Of a stretch of 64,000 bases of DNA, positions 11,291 through 22,389 are shown one piece after another. The DNA comes from Antilocapra americana. Taxonomy: Eukaryota > Chordata > Mammalia > Artiodactyla > Antilocapridae. The stretch is taken from positions 24,906,400 to 24,970,399 of the forward strand of contig ML664199.1 in the NCBI GenBank assembly GCA_007570785.1, given 5' to 3'. The translations under genes and the position numbers were made by a program. The notes beneath the pieces are model-generated. The model ran no database searches, was not told the DNA's origin, and was given only the letters and a program-made list of their open reading frames with translations. Every line of letters begins with the position of its first letter. The stretch's first letter is position 1.

Positions 11291-12290
11291 TTTGTTGTTG
11301 TTCAGTTGCTAAAGTGTGTCTGACCCTTTGCGACCCTATGGACTGCAGCATGCCAGTCTCCCCTGTCCATCACCAACTCTCAGAGCTTTCTCAAACTCAT
11401 GTCCATCCATCGAGTTGGTGAAGCCATCCAACCATCTCATCCTCTGTCATCCTCTTCTCCTCCTGCCTTCAATTTTTGCCAGCATCAGGGAATGTTTTTC
11501 CAATGAGTTGACTCTTCATATTAGGTGGCCAAAGTACTGGGGCTTCAGCTTCAGCATTAGGCCTTCCAATGAATATTTAGGATTGACTTCGTTTAGGATT
11601 GACTGGTTTTATCTCCTTGCAGTTCAAGAGTTTTCTCCAAAACCACAGCTCAAAGCATCATTTCTTTGGTGCTCAGCTTCCTTTATGGCCCAACTCTCAA
11701 ATCCTTACATGACTACCAGAAAAACCATAGCTCTGACTAGATGGACCCTTGTCGGCAAAGTAATGTCTCTGTTTTTAATATGCTGTCTAGGCTTATCACA
11801 GGTTTTCCTACAAGGAGCAAGCATCTTTTAATTTCATCGCTGCAGTCACCATCTGCAGTGATTCTGGAGCCCAAGAAAAAAAAATTTCTCATTGTTTCAA
11901 TTGTTTCCCCATCTATTTGCCATGAAATGATGGAACTGGATGCCATGATCTTCATTTTTTGAAAGCTGGGTTTAAAGCCAGCTTTTTCACTCTCCTCTTT
12001 CACCTTCATCAAGAGGTTCTTTAGTTCTTTGCTTTCTGCCATAAGGGTGGTGTCATCTGTGTATCTGAGGTTATTGATATTTCTCCCAGCAATCTTGATT
12101 CCAGCTTGTGCTTCATCTCTCCTGGCATTTCACATGATGTACTCTGCATAGAAGTTAAATAAGCAGTGTGACAATATACAGCCTTGATGTGCCCCTTTCC
12201 CAATTGAAGCAGAAGTAGATGTTTTTCTGGAACTCTCTTGCTTTGCCAATGGATGTTGGCAATTTGATCTCTGGTTCCTTTGCCTTTTCA
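11291..12290 (-). mobile_element. BovB (RTE) LINE, 5'-truncated with internal deletion
   Basis: Minus-strand BovB. The 3' end lies at the left (tgttgttcagttgctaaagt) and the coding part runs rightward. Reverse-strand frames give the conserved C-terminal text, including KEESEKAGFKPSFQKMKIMASS at 11737-12042 in part. Near 12204 the copy jumps from the segment encoding NIYFCF-like residues straight to the IGKGxxQGCILS segment. About 170 bases of the reverse transcriptase palm, including the FIDYAKAFD motif, are missing. A copy with this gap cannot encode an active enzyme. Confidence 0.9.
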
Positions 12291-12417
12291 AAATATCAAA
12301 ATGGTAAAGTGGAAACATCACTTGTTTCACAATATAGAGTAGTATAGATACTTGCACCTTCTCAAATGATAACATATCTTCTGAAAGAAAGACTGAGGTG
12401 AAAAATGTGAATGGTTT

Positions 12418-12540
12418 GGGACTCCCCTAGTGGTCCAGTAGTTAAGATTTCATGCTTCCACTGCACGGGGAAGGGATTTGATACCTGGTCAGGGAACTAA
12501 GATCCCACATACTGTCTGGCATTGCCAAAAATAAATAAAT
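12418..12540 (+). mobile_element. CHR-2-type SINE
   Basis: Plus-strand copy: gggactcccctagtggtcca, ggaagggatttgatacctgg, tcagggaactaagatcccac, then an A-rich aaaaataaataaa tail. Confidence 0.9.
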
Positions 12541-13214
12541 TCATGAAGCATGAATGGCTTCTCTTCTGTACCTCAAATTCCAAAATCAAAAGGAAAGAGT
12601 AGAGACTAGTAAAGTTTATCTGTTGCTCCAGTGGAAGACTCTTTTCCAAACTGGTTTTGGAGAAGAGTTGATAGCACAAAGTGTGTGATAATCAAGTCAT
12701 TTCTTGATTTAATTTACCCTGATTAGCATAGCAATTTGTTCTACCTTCCTCAAAAAATGCTAATCAATTTTAGCAACTCGTACAGTGAAAACACCACACA
12801 AACTGTTCTCATGGCCCCAAACTTGTAATCAATTTTGAAAACTGAAATCAATATATTTTTTTATGCTGTCATTTCTCACTTGACCTTTTCAATAGCTCTC
12901 ATACTCTGAATTCTGAGGAATGAGTTTTCATGCCAAATAATTCACTGTAATGATGCCACATTTTCCCTTCAGGACTGTCGTTTTTCCCTCCCAGTGCATA
13001 CTCTTCTGGCTTGTACAATGTTGATGTGTGTGTGTGCAGGAGAGAGTGAGTGATTTTAATAATCAAGGTTATTGCTAAGTAGCTGCACTGAAATTCCTCA
13101 CTTCAGAAGGGAACCAGCTGCATGTATGAAAAAAACATGGTTTAAAGATATGAATGAGATATACTAGTGTGTATTATTAATTGAATGAGAAGAACATTAA
13201 AGCCACAGTGTTTT
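12541..13214. other. Unassigned DNA, no gene seen
   Basis: AT-rich. Includes a short (TG)n at about 13025-13037. No gene or named repeat. Confidence 0.5.
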
Positions 13215-13665
13215 TCTTTTTTAAAAAATGCTAACTGAAATATAGTTGGTTTATAATATTGTGTATACAGCAAAGTGATTCAGTTATACACATTCATAAT
13301 CGTTTTAAGATTATTTTCTATTATAGGTTATTACAAGATGTTGAATATACTTCCTTGTGCTATATAGTAGGTCCTTGTGCTCACTCAGTCATGTCTGGAT
13401 TCTTTGAGACCCCCATGGTTTATAGCCCTTCAGGCTCCTCTGGCCAAGGGATTCTCCAGGCAAGAACTGAAGTGGGTAGCCATTTCCTTCTCCAGATATA
13501 TAGTACTACATATCTGTTAATCCCAAACTCCTGTTTATCCCTACCCTCTCTTTTTCCCTTTGGTAGCAATAAGTTTATTTTCTATGTCTGTAAGTCTATT
13601 TCAGTTTTGTAAATAAGTTCACATGTATTATGTATTTAGATTCCACATACAAGCAACATCCACTT
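13215..13665 (-). mobile_element. L1 3' UTR, split by a SINE
   Basis: Minus-strand L1 3' UTR of artiodactyl type: aaatatagttggtttataat, cagcaaagtgattcagttat, tcttgttaatcccaaactcc in diverged form, then attttctatgtctgtaagtc and agattccacatacaag. The SINE piece at 13372-13495 interrupts it. Confidence 0.88.
13372..13495 (-). mobile_element. Truncated Bov-tA/BovA SINE inside L1
   Basis: Reverse copy of the tail half only: tgctcactcagtcatgtctg, cttcaggctcctctggccaa, gggattctccaggcaagaac, gccatttccttctccag. The head is missing and the L1 resumes directly after it. Confidence 0.8.
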
Positions 13666-13934
13666 TTTAGCATGAGAAGAGTTTGTGGACATCATCTCTC
13701 CCAGTCCTCATCTTAGCTAGAGAAGGAAACCCACATCAGCCCCCAGACACCCTCACTCCAGACAAAGGTTAACGGCTCACACTTTGCACAAAAGCATCCC
13801 CCGCATATGAAGTGACTGCCTCCAATGGCCCACATTAGCCATATGCCCTCCTCTTTGGTGATTTCAAGATGTACTGATCCCATCCAACCCACCAAAATAT
13901 TTGCAATATTTTAGGCAGGTTTAGCTTTAGTAAG

Positions 13935-15519
13935 CAGAAGGACTGTACAAGAAAGATCATGACCCAGATAATCACGATGGTGTGATCACTCACCTAGAGC
14001 CAGACATTCTGGAATGTGAAGTCAAGTGGGCCTTAGGAAGCATCACTATGAACAAAGCTAGTGGAGGTGATGGAATTCCAGTTGAGCTATTTCAAATCCT
14101 AAAAGATGATGCTGTGAAAGTGCTGCATTCAGTATGCCAGCAAATTTGGAAAACTCAGCAGTGGCCACAGGACTGGAAAAGGTCAGTTTTCATTCCAATC
14201 CCAAAGAAAGGCAATGCCAAAGAATGCTCAAACTACCACACAAATGCATTCATCCCACATGCTAGCAAAGTAATGCTCAAAATTCTCCAAGTCAGGTTTC
14301 AATAGTCTGTGAACTGTGAACTTCCAGATGTTCAAGCTGGTTTTAGAAAAGGCAGAGGAACCAGAGATCAGATTGCCAACATCTGCTGGATCATCAGAAA
14401 GGCAAGTGAGTTACAGAAAAAACATCTACTTCTGCTTTATTGACTATGCCAAAGCCTTTGACTGTGTGGATAACAATAAACTGTGGAAAATTCTTAAAGA
14501 GATGGGAATGCCAGACCACCTGCCCTGCCTCTTGAGAAATCTGTATGCAGGTCAGAAAGCAACAGTTAGAACTGAACATGGAACAATTGACTGGTTCCAA
14601 ATAGGAAAAGGAGTGTGTCAAGGCTGTATATTGTCACCCTGCTTATTTAACTTATATACAAAGTACATCATGAGAAACGCTGGGCTGGAAGAAGTACAAG
14701 CTGGAATTAAGATTGCTGGGAGAAATATCAATAACCTCAGATATGCAGACACTACCCTTATGGCAGAAAGTGAAGAATAACTAAAGAGCCTCTTGATGAA
14801 AGTGAAAGAGGAGAATGAAAAAGTTGGCTTAAAGCTCAACATTTGGAAAAAATAAGATCATGGCATCCAGCCCCATCACTTCATGGCAAATAGATGGGGA
14901 AACAGTGGAAATAGTGACAGACTTTACTTTTTAGGCTCCAAAATCACTGGAGATGGTGATTGCAGCCATGAAATTAAAAGATGCTTAATCCTCAGAAGGA
15001 AAGTTATGACCAACCTAGGTAGCATATTAAAAAGCAGAGACATTTCTTTGATAACAAAGGTCCATCTAGTGAAGGCTATGGTTTTTCCAGTGGTCATGTA
15101 TGGATGTGAGAGTTTGACTATAAAGATAGCTGAGCACCGAAGACTTGATGCTTTTGAACTGTGGTGTGGGAGAAGACTCTTGAGAGTCCCTTGGACTACA
15201 AGGAGATCCAACCAGTCCATCCTAAAGGAGGTCAGTCCTGAGTGTTCACTGGAAGCACTGATGTTGAAGCTGAACGTCCAATACTTTGGCCACCTGATGC
15301 GAAGAACTGAGTCATTTGAAAAGACCCTGATGCTGGGAAAGATTGAAGGTAGGAAAAAAGGGGACGGCAGAGGATGAGATGGTTGGATGGCATCACCGAC
15401 TCAATAAACATGAATTTGGGTAAACTCTGGAAGTTGGTGATGGACAGGAGGCCTGGCATGCTGCAGTCCATATGGGGTCACAAAGAGTTGGATGGAATGA
15501 CTGAACTGAACTGAACTGA
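13935..15519 (+). mobile_element. BovB (RTE) LINE, 5'-truncated
   Basis: The largest BovB here, about half of a full element. It holds most of the reverse transcriptase and the C-terminal region but no endonuclease domain. The 3' end finishes in repeats of the pentamer GAACT (ctgaactgaactgaactgag), the usual RTE tail in place of poly(A). BovB is a classic horizontally transferred element of ruminants and squamates. Confidence 0.95.
13982..15377 (+). pseudogene. Decayed BovB reverse transcriptase
   Basis: Remnant of the RTE-clade protein. Three readable blocks are: residues from HLEPDILECEVKWALGS to a stop at 14303-14305, a block with FIDYAKAFDCVDNNKLW and KGVCQGCILSPCLFNLY (to 14780), and a C-terminal block with VMYGCESLTIKIAEHRR (14883-15377). 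Damage seen: an in-frame TAG at 14303, a one-base gain in an A-run near 14415 that shifts the frame, and loss of one codon in the catalytic box, which reads YAD-T at 14742-14753 instead of YADD-T. Further stops lie near 14780 and 14850. It cannot polymerise DNA. Confidence 0.9.
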
Positions 15520-17046
15520 GCTTGCCTCCTGAACAGAGATGTCTTTGTTTCAGATATGAGTAGATCAGACTTTTTTCCCCTTGCTTAGCAGTTGAATTAA
15601 ATCAGCAACCATCTGAGTCTTTCAGCAATAAGACATTTATTAAAGAAAGAATGAGACAGCTCTTCAGAAGCCAGGTATGAAGACCTCAGTTCTGCAAATG
15701 ACAGCCAATACATTAGCAGAGTCTGGAGATCAAGTCTAGTCTGGGATTCTCTCCTTAATTGTTAAGACCTGTGTATCACATTGCAGATTGTTGTGTCTCA
15801 GTACAATACAACAGCTGTGGATTACTGGCTCTGGGTATGAAAGTACCACCAGAGGCCCCAGACAAGCCAGGAATGGAACACAGGGAATGAGCAGACCATT
15901 AGGTCTGGGATCCTGAGGCATGGAACTCTAACTCTAGAGGAAAAGGCACACACATGCTGAGGATGGGGGTGGGGCAGAGGGGCCCAGGTCAGGCTGGCCA
16001 GCAGGTCAGCGTAAGAAACAACAGCTTCAGAGAGATGGTGATGCTGTGAGGTTCTGACAGTGGAAACTGGACTTCCGTGAACTCTGTTTTCTTCTCATGA
16101 GTATTTTCAGGTGAATGACTATGCTTTTTCTCCACACAAGGACTTTTCAGATTTTGTTTTTCCTTCATGTAATTTTATTTCATTTTCATTCTTCAAGTAC
16201 ACATCCACTTTAAAGAACTGTGGGTCAGGAACTGTAGTGAATAACTTCTCAGCTCTTAAGACCACATCTGACACACCTGCTGGCTCACACACGGCTAGAG
16301 CAAAATCACAGATGGATGCTTTCTTCAGGAGCACCGGAGACCACTCATGCCTCAGCCTGCTGGGTTTCATCCAGGCATGTTGGCATGTGGGCACTGTAAA
16401 GGAGGTATTATAATGTGGCTGCGAGGGGCCAGGGAAATTAAGATAGACCATCACTGGCCACCATTTGTGTTTAATCTTATGATAACGGAGCTCTCTGCTT
16501 CCTGCACGCCAGCCCACACTTGCTGCCCGTGCTGTAAGACAATGAAAAAGCTAATGGGACAGAATAAGGTCTTCAAAACACCTTCTGGATTATCAGGATG
16601 CAACCATTCATGCTTACATTTTCTTTTAAAGTGAACTAATCTGGGGGAAATGCAGGAGTGATAAAAATGTTACAAAGGGACTTACAAAGCTGACAGAGAC
16701 TCACAGACTTTAGGGAATGAATTCATGGTTACCCAGTATTGAATTTCCCCTCCCTGGTAGGATTGTTTTTTAGAAAAACTAGTCTGGAAATAGACTCATA
16801 ATGTCAAGACATTTTCTCCCCAACTCCTTCTTTAGAGCCAATAAACAATTTTCAAATCTCCTACAGCCCTAAAATGCCCCATGGATGCTGTTTCCATTTC
16901 ACTATAGGATCTCCTAATTACAAATAGCTTTAGTGTTTTTCCTCAGGCAGATAATTGTCGCAGCATGTTAGAAAGGTTTTAGACCAGTAAGATTAGCAAA
17001 GAAAAAAAGAACTATTGTAAACACCAAGATGAGTTGTGAATATATA
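15520..17046. other. Unassigned DNA with overlapping open frames
   Basis: Holds a minus frame of 132 codons (16119-16517), a plus frame of 100 codons (16111-16413) and a plus frame of 95 codons (16347-16634). They overlap one another in different frames, which argues that at most one is real. None has a motif I recognise. No repeat family was named here, so this is among the longest repeat-free stretches of the first third. Confidence 0.4.
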
Positions 17047-17212
17047 TAGGCTTCCTTCGTGGTTCAGTTGGTAAAGAATCTGCCTGCAATGTGGGAGACC
17101 TGGGCTCAGTAAGGGAAAGGTAACCCACTCGGTGTTCTGACCTAGAGAATTCCATGGACTGTATGGTCCATGGGGTTGCAAAGAGTCAGACACCATTGAG
17201 CGACTTTCACAT
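17047..17212 (+). mobile_element. Bov-tA-type SINE with internal deletion
   Basis: Plus-strand head gcttccttcgtggttcagtt and cctgcaatgtgggagacctg joined after a gap to gtaacccactcggtgttctg. The tail ggggttgcaaagagtcagac is present. About 40 bases around the gatcccctggagaag block are missing. Confidence 0.9.
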
Positions 17213-17354
17213 ACACAGACACACACAAATATATGTGAATAAAAAAAGACCTTAACTAGGAAAATTTGACACAAAACTCAGAATTTTATTTAAATTTACT
17301 ATTAAGATGCAGAGTTATAAGTACTCTTCCTGATTGCATTAATTTAAAAATGTA

Positions 17355-17530
17355 GGGGCTTCCCTTGGGGGGTCCAGTGGTTAAAACTTTGCCTTCCAAT
17401 GCAGGGGGTGCAGGTTTAATCCCTAGGGAGCTAAGATCCCAGATGCCTGGGGGTCAAAAAGTCAAAACATAAAACAGAAGCAATATTGTAACAAATTCAA
17501 TAAAGACTTTAAGAATGGTCCACATGAAAA
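17355..17530 (+). mobile_element. CHR-2-type SINE with long A-rich tail
   Basis: Plus-strand copy: ggggtccagtggttaaaact, caatgcagggggtgcaggtt, then the CHR-2 tail signature aaacagaagcaatattgtaa and aattcaataaagactttaag, ending in an A-run. Confidence 0.92.
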
Positions 17531-18240
17531 AAAAGATGTTTTTTTAAAAAATAACATTTCTTTTACTTATTTTCCCATTGTCTCTGCTCCAGATTTGAAC
17601 TGTGTCTGACTGACACAAGAGGACATTGAGACAGATGCAACCACAAAAGTTTCAGGATTTTCGTTTCGTGCCTTGCTCTGAACAGTGGAGACACAAACAA
17701 CCTTGTACCGTGTGCAAGAACTGTAGGTATCAGTTTTGAGCAGCTGGAGAGTTTTGAAAATACAGGACTCCTCAAAGCAAGCTTGCAACGTGCCAGGTTA
17801 CAGAAAAATGCCCAACTGCTACTTAGCCTGTCAAGTCATCACCTGTCTGGTTTTGGAAACCAGAAATTCTTTTAAAGGGAATTAGCACACACAGAGAGAG
17901 TCCCAAGTGATTCCAAGCAGTGTCTGCAAGTACTGGGCCCTCTGAGTTTGTGAACTAATGGCAGGGAGAGTAAGGGCCATCCAGCGTCAGGACAGAATCC
18001 ACACAGGCCAGTAAGAGACACATCCCAGCAGAACTGCAGGCAACAGAACAGAAGGGATCCCCAGGAAGAAAGTGTTGATAAAAAAGGAACGTTACATGGA
18101 GGAAAGGGAGGTGAAAAAGATGGAAATGGTTCACATCCTGCTTTTGAACCTGGGAAGGGCAACAGGGACAGCCACAGGCACTAAAATGAGAGGGTAAAAC
18201 TAAGTCACAGAGAACTGAATTGTTTTTTCAGAAAAGTATG
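17531..18240. other. Unassigned DNA, no gene seen
   Basis: Two overlapping minus-strand frames of about 70 codons (17563-17788) and one of 96 codons (17872-18162, Pro/Leu/Ser/Cys-rich). None is recognisable and none has a convincing splice context. Confidence 0.4.
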
Positions 18241-18563
18241 CCTGTTGTTCAGTTGCTCAGTCGTGTCCGACTCTTTGTGACCCCATGGGCTGCAGCACGC
18301 CAGGCTTCCCTGTCCTTCACCATCTCCCAGAGTTTACCCAGACTCATGTCCATTGAGTGGTTCAGTGACGAACCATCTTATCTTCTGTCACCCCCTTCTC
18401 CTCCTGCCTTCAACCTTTCCCAGCATCAGAGAATGCTTTTCCAATGAGTCAGCTTTTTGCATCAAGGAGCCAAAGTATTGGAGATTCAGCATCAGTCCTT
18501 CCAATGAATATCCAGGGTTGATTTCCTTTAGGATTGACTGTTTTGATCTCCTTGCTGTCCAAG
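18241..18563 (-). mobile_element. BovB 3' end
   Basis: Minus-strand 3' terminal 320 bases of BovB: tgttgttcagttgctcagtc, gtccgactctttgtgacccc, gcttttccaatgagtcagct, ggattgactgttttgatctc. 5'-truncated on insertion. Confidence 0.92.
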
Positions 18564-19354
18564 TGACTTGTTAGACACCAGAAACTGGAGCGGCCACCTC
18601 CCAGTGACCACTTTCCACCTTCCAGGAGGGGTTCGGTCTCCTCTTAAGGCTCTGACCTCGTCTACTCCATCATCAGAGGAAAAAAAAAAACAACTTAAAC
18701 ATTATAATCACTAAAAATTCAACTTTTTATGATCAAAGGAGAAAAACAGCCAGCTTGGTGATATCAGTCATCAAAATGATACCTAAGAGAAGAGAATGAC
18801 CACAGACTAATCATCACAGTTTAGTGCTCTCTGCACCGGAGCTAGGAGGGTGTCAGCAAGCCTGTCACAAACTTTTCTATTCACTGGTTCAGAGCCTGAC
18901 CTAACAAATCTACTAGGAGATGCTCTGCTATCCCAGGAAAATTATGCTTGGCATGTTTTAGAACAGACTGTAGACTCGTTTCAAAGTTCCTGAAATGTAA
19001 GAGGGCAGCAGTTGCAGGTTTGGAGACTGACCTGTGTGGGGTTGGTCATCTCTGTACTGGCTGCTTCTTAAAGTCACAAAGGCCTTTTTACTTTCAAATA
19101 AGCACTTATAGGCAGCCTAAAGAAATGGAGTTCTCTGTGCTTCAAAGAAATGCAATCCCCGCCGAAGGCAAGGCCGGCTTCTCCCTCTCTGACCTCTAGG
19201 TTCTTGCCCATACGTGCTTTGCTTTCCAAGAATGTTATAAACCTGAAGCACAAAGCTTGCTCATTACAGGATGGGAAAAAGAAAACCAATGTCTTATCCT
19301 TAATCACTAAAGACACCTTGGAGAGTTCACTACAAATGTGATTTATCCAGAGTG
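18564..19354. other. Unassigned DNA, no gene seen
   Basis: A plus frame of 83 codons (18948-19199) and a long minus frame (19074-19649, 191 codons) that runs through the palindrome at 19355. Neither shows a known domain. The long minus frame is discussed under the rejected items. Confidence 0.4.
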
Positions 19355-19542
19355 GGTGTGGACCTTCTCTAAAGTCAACATATACCACATGTTCTGTGCT
19401 TTTATTATCAACCAGTACCATGCGATAATTTTCCAACACTTCACTTTGGTAAATTATTACATGATGCTGGCTGATAATGAAAGTACAGAACATGTGGTAT
19501 ATGTTGACTGTTTGAGCAGTGACTTTAGAGAAGGTCCACACC
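19355..19542. repeat. 188-bp near-perfect palindrome (MITE or hairpin locus)
   Basis: The left arm starts ggtgtggaccttctctaaag and the right arm ends with its inverse. The outer 43 bases of the arms are identical in inverted order. The left arm lacks 15 bases that the right arm has, flanked there by a direct repeat of agtca, as in a slippage deletion. The inner 46 bases differ at about eight or nine positions, mostly transitions. The arms meet with almost no spacer around 19455 (cacttcac). The outer ends have no obvious TA or 8-bp duplication. It could be an old palindromic DNA transposon, or an RNA hairpin precursor if transcribed. Confidence 0.85.
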
Positions 19543-19837
19543 TTGGTACCTAACCAGGAAAACACACATCCCTTCTCTTTATGTTCCGCACCCTGCTGAA
19601 CACCTGACTTCTGACGCCAGGCATGTAGGGTGGGATTCCACACATCCAAAAGCTCCCCCGCACCAGCTGGGTGCCCTACAATTTAGCTCAGCTCCACACT
19701 AGTGATATGGATGGAGACAGTGTCAGGTGGCACAGGTCTGGGGGTGCGAGTAGGGGATGGATGAGGGGCGATGGGTGCCTCTAGCAGCAGATGGTGGGCA
19801 TAGGAAGAGGAGGACAGCAGTGGGTGGCTGCCCCGTG
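19543..19837. other. Unassigned GC-richer DNA
   Basis: G-rich on the plus strand from about 19735 to 19830. No gene or named repeat. Confidence 0.5.
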
Positions 19838-20012
19838 TCAGGCCCTGTTTGAGAAGCTGTCCTTTACATTACTTTACATAAGCCTCCCAGTATTCCTTTA
19901 GAGCATTTCCCTTATTTTATGGGAAAGTGGAAACTCAGAGAACCTCAGAGACAGATGCAGGTTTGAATACACACAGCAGAGCGCTTGTCCTAACTTCAGT
20001 TCTGACAGCCAT
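19838..20012 (-). mobile_element. MIR
   Basis: Minus-strand MIR running nearly its full length: gtcaggccctgtttgagaag, actttacataagcctcccag, ttatgggaaagtggaaactc, agaacctcagagacagatgc and a diverged end. Typical age and divergence. Confidence 0.7.
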
Positions 20013-20704
20013 GCATCTCAAATCAAGGAATATTCTACCTTTCAGGGGAAAATATTCTTGCAAATACCATTGTCAACTTATGGGGTTATGACTCAAATAT
20101 AAAAAGAAACTAGATATAAAATGTTGAATGTATTAATCTCTTGCAGCCATAACTGTGAAACTAATTTACAAGTTCCATATAAACAAAATGAGACAACCAA
20201 TACAATTAAAATCGCCCTTTAAAATGTCTAAGGTGGTGTTACTCTGTTCAAGCAAAACTAAGTGTTGACTGTAATAGAAGATGAGCTGTGTGATTCCTAT
20301 TTCACAGATTGTCAACAAGATTCTTTTGCTTTTTGAACATAAAGTGAGTTATCACTGAGGTCATTGAAATTGTGTTTCTTATTTTATTTCACTTTTGTTG
20401 CTGAAGTATAGTTAGCTTACAATGTGTTTTCTCATTTTATAGTAAGCTCGTCTTTGGTCTCTAATATTTGAACTTCAGTCAATTTTGCAGAATGATCTAA
20501 TTTAATACCAAACTTTTTAAAAATAGAAACAAAAAAGACATTGTTTACAGAAATACGATTTGGTCATATTAATGACACTGCTGTCGGTGTCTTGTTGCCA
20601 GTTGGAACAGTGGACTTACGTATTGCATAGGGTTTTGGTCCTTATTGCAGAGAACCAGGAAAAAAGTTCTGTACTCACCCAGTGCCCACCCACTTCCTCT
20701 GCCC
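20013..20704. other. Unassigned AT-rich DNA with an L1 scrap
   Basis: Mostly AT-rich unassigned sequence. At 20380-20424 ctgaagtatagttagcttac is a short piece of a minus-strand L1 3' UTR. Confidence 0.45.
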
Positions 20705-21862
20705 AGCTTTGGTATTACAGCAATGCTGACCTCACAGGACAAGTCTTTAAGTTCTCTCATCTCTTCAATTTTGGTGGAGAGCTGGGAGAGAATGATGCCA
20801 ATTCTTTAAACATCTGGGAGAATTCACCAGTGAAGCCCATGTGGTCCAGGCTTCTCTTTACTGGGATGGGACTGATTCAGTCTCCTTATTCAGTGTAGCT
20901 CTGTTCAGATTTTCTGTTTCTTCATGACTCATTCTTGGATGGCTGTGTGTTTCTAGGATTTATCCATTTCTTTTAAGTTTTATTTCTTTGTTCATAGTAT
21001 TCTTTATAACATTTTTTATGTCCATATCATCAGATGTAAAACCCCTCTTCCTTTTCTGACTTTAGTTAAGTATTTTTTTTTCTTTTGTCTTAGTTAATCT
21101 AGCTGAGGGTTTATCAATTTTGTTGATCTTTTCAAAATAAATGGCTCAGTTTCATTGATATTTTCTGTTGGTTTTCTGCTATTTTGCCTGATTCTGCTCT
21201 AATCTTTATTATTTGTTTCCTTCTTTTAGATTTAGGTTTTGTTTGTTCCATTTCTTGTTCCTTGAGATGTAAAATTGGATTGTCAATTTGAAATCTTATT
21301 TCATTTTTAATGTAAGCATTTACCACACCAAAATTCCCTCCTGGTACCCCTTCACTTCTTCCCGTGAAAAACATGCTGTGGTTTTGCTTTCAGTTGTTGC
21401 AAGAGATTTTCTAATTTTCTTACTTTGACTCTTTGGCTTTTTAAGAGTTTGCAGTTTAATTTCCATGTATTGTGGATTTCTAGTTTTTCTTCTGCTATTG
21501 ATTTCTAGTTTCATTTTTTGTAATCAGAAAAGATACTTTAAATAATTCCCATCTTTTTTAGTTAGATAGGAATTACTTTGTTGTATAACATGTGTTGTAT
21601 CCTGGAGGATGGTCCTGTGTGCTTGAGAAGAATGTTTATTCTGTTGTTCTTGGCTAGAGAGTTCTGAAGATGTCTGTTAGGTCCAATGGGTATATAATAT
21701 TGTTTAAGTGCTCTGTTTCCTTATTGATCTACTGTCTGGTTATTCATCCATTGCTTAGAGTTAGGTATTAAAGTCTCCTTCTCTTATTGTGTTGCTGTCT
21801 ATTTCTCCTTTCAATTCTGTCAAGGTTTGCTTCACATAATTAGGACCTCTGATGTTTGCCAC
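20705..21862 (-). mobile_element. Old L1 ORF2 fragment
   Basis: Minus-strand ORF2, from the RT region (aattcaccagtgaagccc, ttttctgtttcttcatgact) into the region between endonuclease and RT (tttgttgatcttttcaaaat, tgattctgctctaatcttta, tctgttaggtccaatgggta). A minus frame at 21132-21374 retains KRRKQIIKIRAE. Many stops; an old copy. Confidence 0.9.
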
Positions 21863-22389
21863 ATAAATATTATATCAAATGGGGTTATACTTACAGCATA
21901 ATGGACCAGGCTGGCCTTAACCCAACCAGCCATAAAGAGAAAAACTAGACTAATTAGATCAAGAAAAGAAAAGGGGGGCGGGGGGAAGGAATCTGTATGG
22001 CAGAAAGAATCTATGGGACTAAGACTAGGAAGCAAGGCCTTGTACTGCTTTTCTCTCTGGAGTCTTTGCTGCTTCAAAAGGAATTTAACAGCCTAAGCAG
22101 CTAAGCTGAGTTTCTGGCTTAAGGATAAGAGGTAGAAGTCAAGATGTGTTAAAGAGGCAGGACCCTGTCAATTTTCCAAGCTTGCAGGAAAATGAAAGAC
22201 TATGTTCTAGGAGTGAAAGAGAACAAAAATAAGTCAGGTCTTCTGGGGGCCAGAGCCCACCTCATTCAGCTCAGGCCCTAGCCAGATTGAGATGATTTGG
22301 GTTTTCTAGACTTAGAGTCTAAATGCCCAATGGGAGCAAGATCAAAACCTTCTGAAGGAAACAAGATCATTTGGAAGCTCGGATTATCT
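21863..22389. other. Unassigned DNA between two L1 blocks
   Basis: Purine-rich on the plus strand (a G-run at 21974-21983). At 22380-22460 an imperfect unit of about 37 bases occurs twice, built on gattatcyctagaattwyca. The second unit flows into L1 sequence, so part of this stretch may be the 5' region of the next L1. Confidence 0.4.

Noticed and set aside
11316..11831. 171-codon plus-strand open frame
   Set aside because: It is antisense to a minus-strand BovB and its text is the reverse of that element.
16119..16517. 132-codon minus frame as a gene
   Set aside because: Overlaps two plus-strand frames of similar length; no start context, splice signals or recognised domain.
19074..19649. 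191-codon minus-strand frame
   Set aside because: It runs through the palindrome, where both arms and both strands give related open text. Openness there is an effect of the symmetry. The remaining residues show no known domain.
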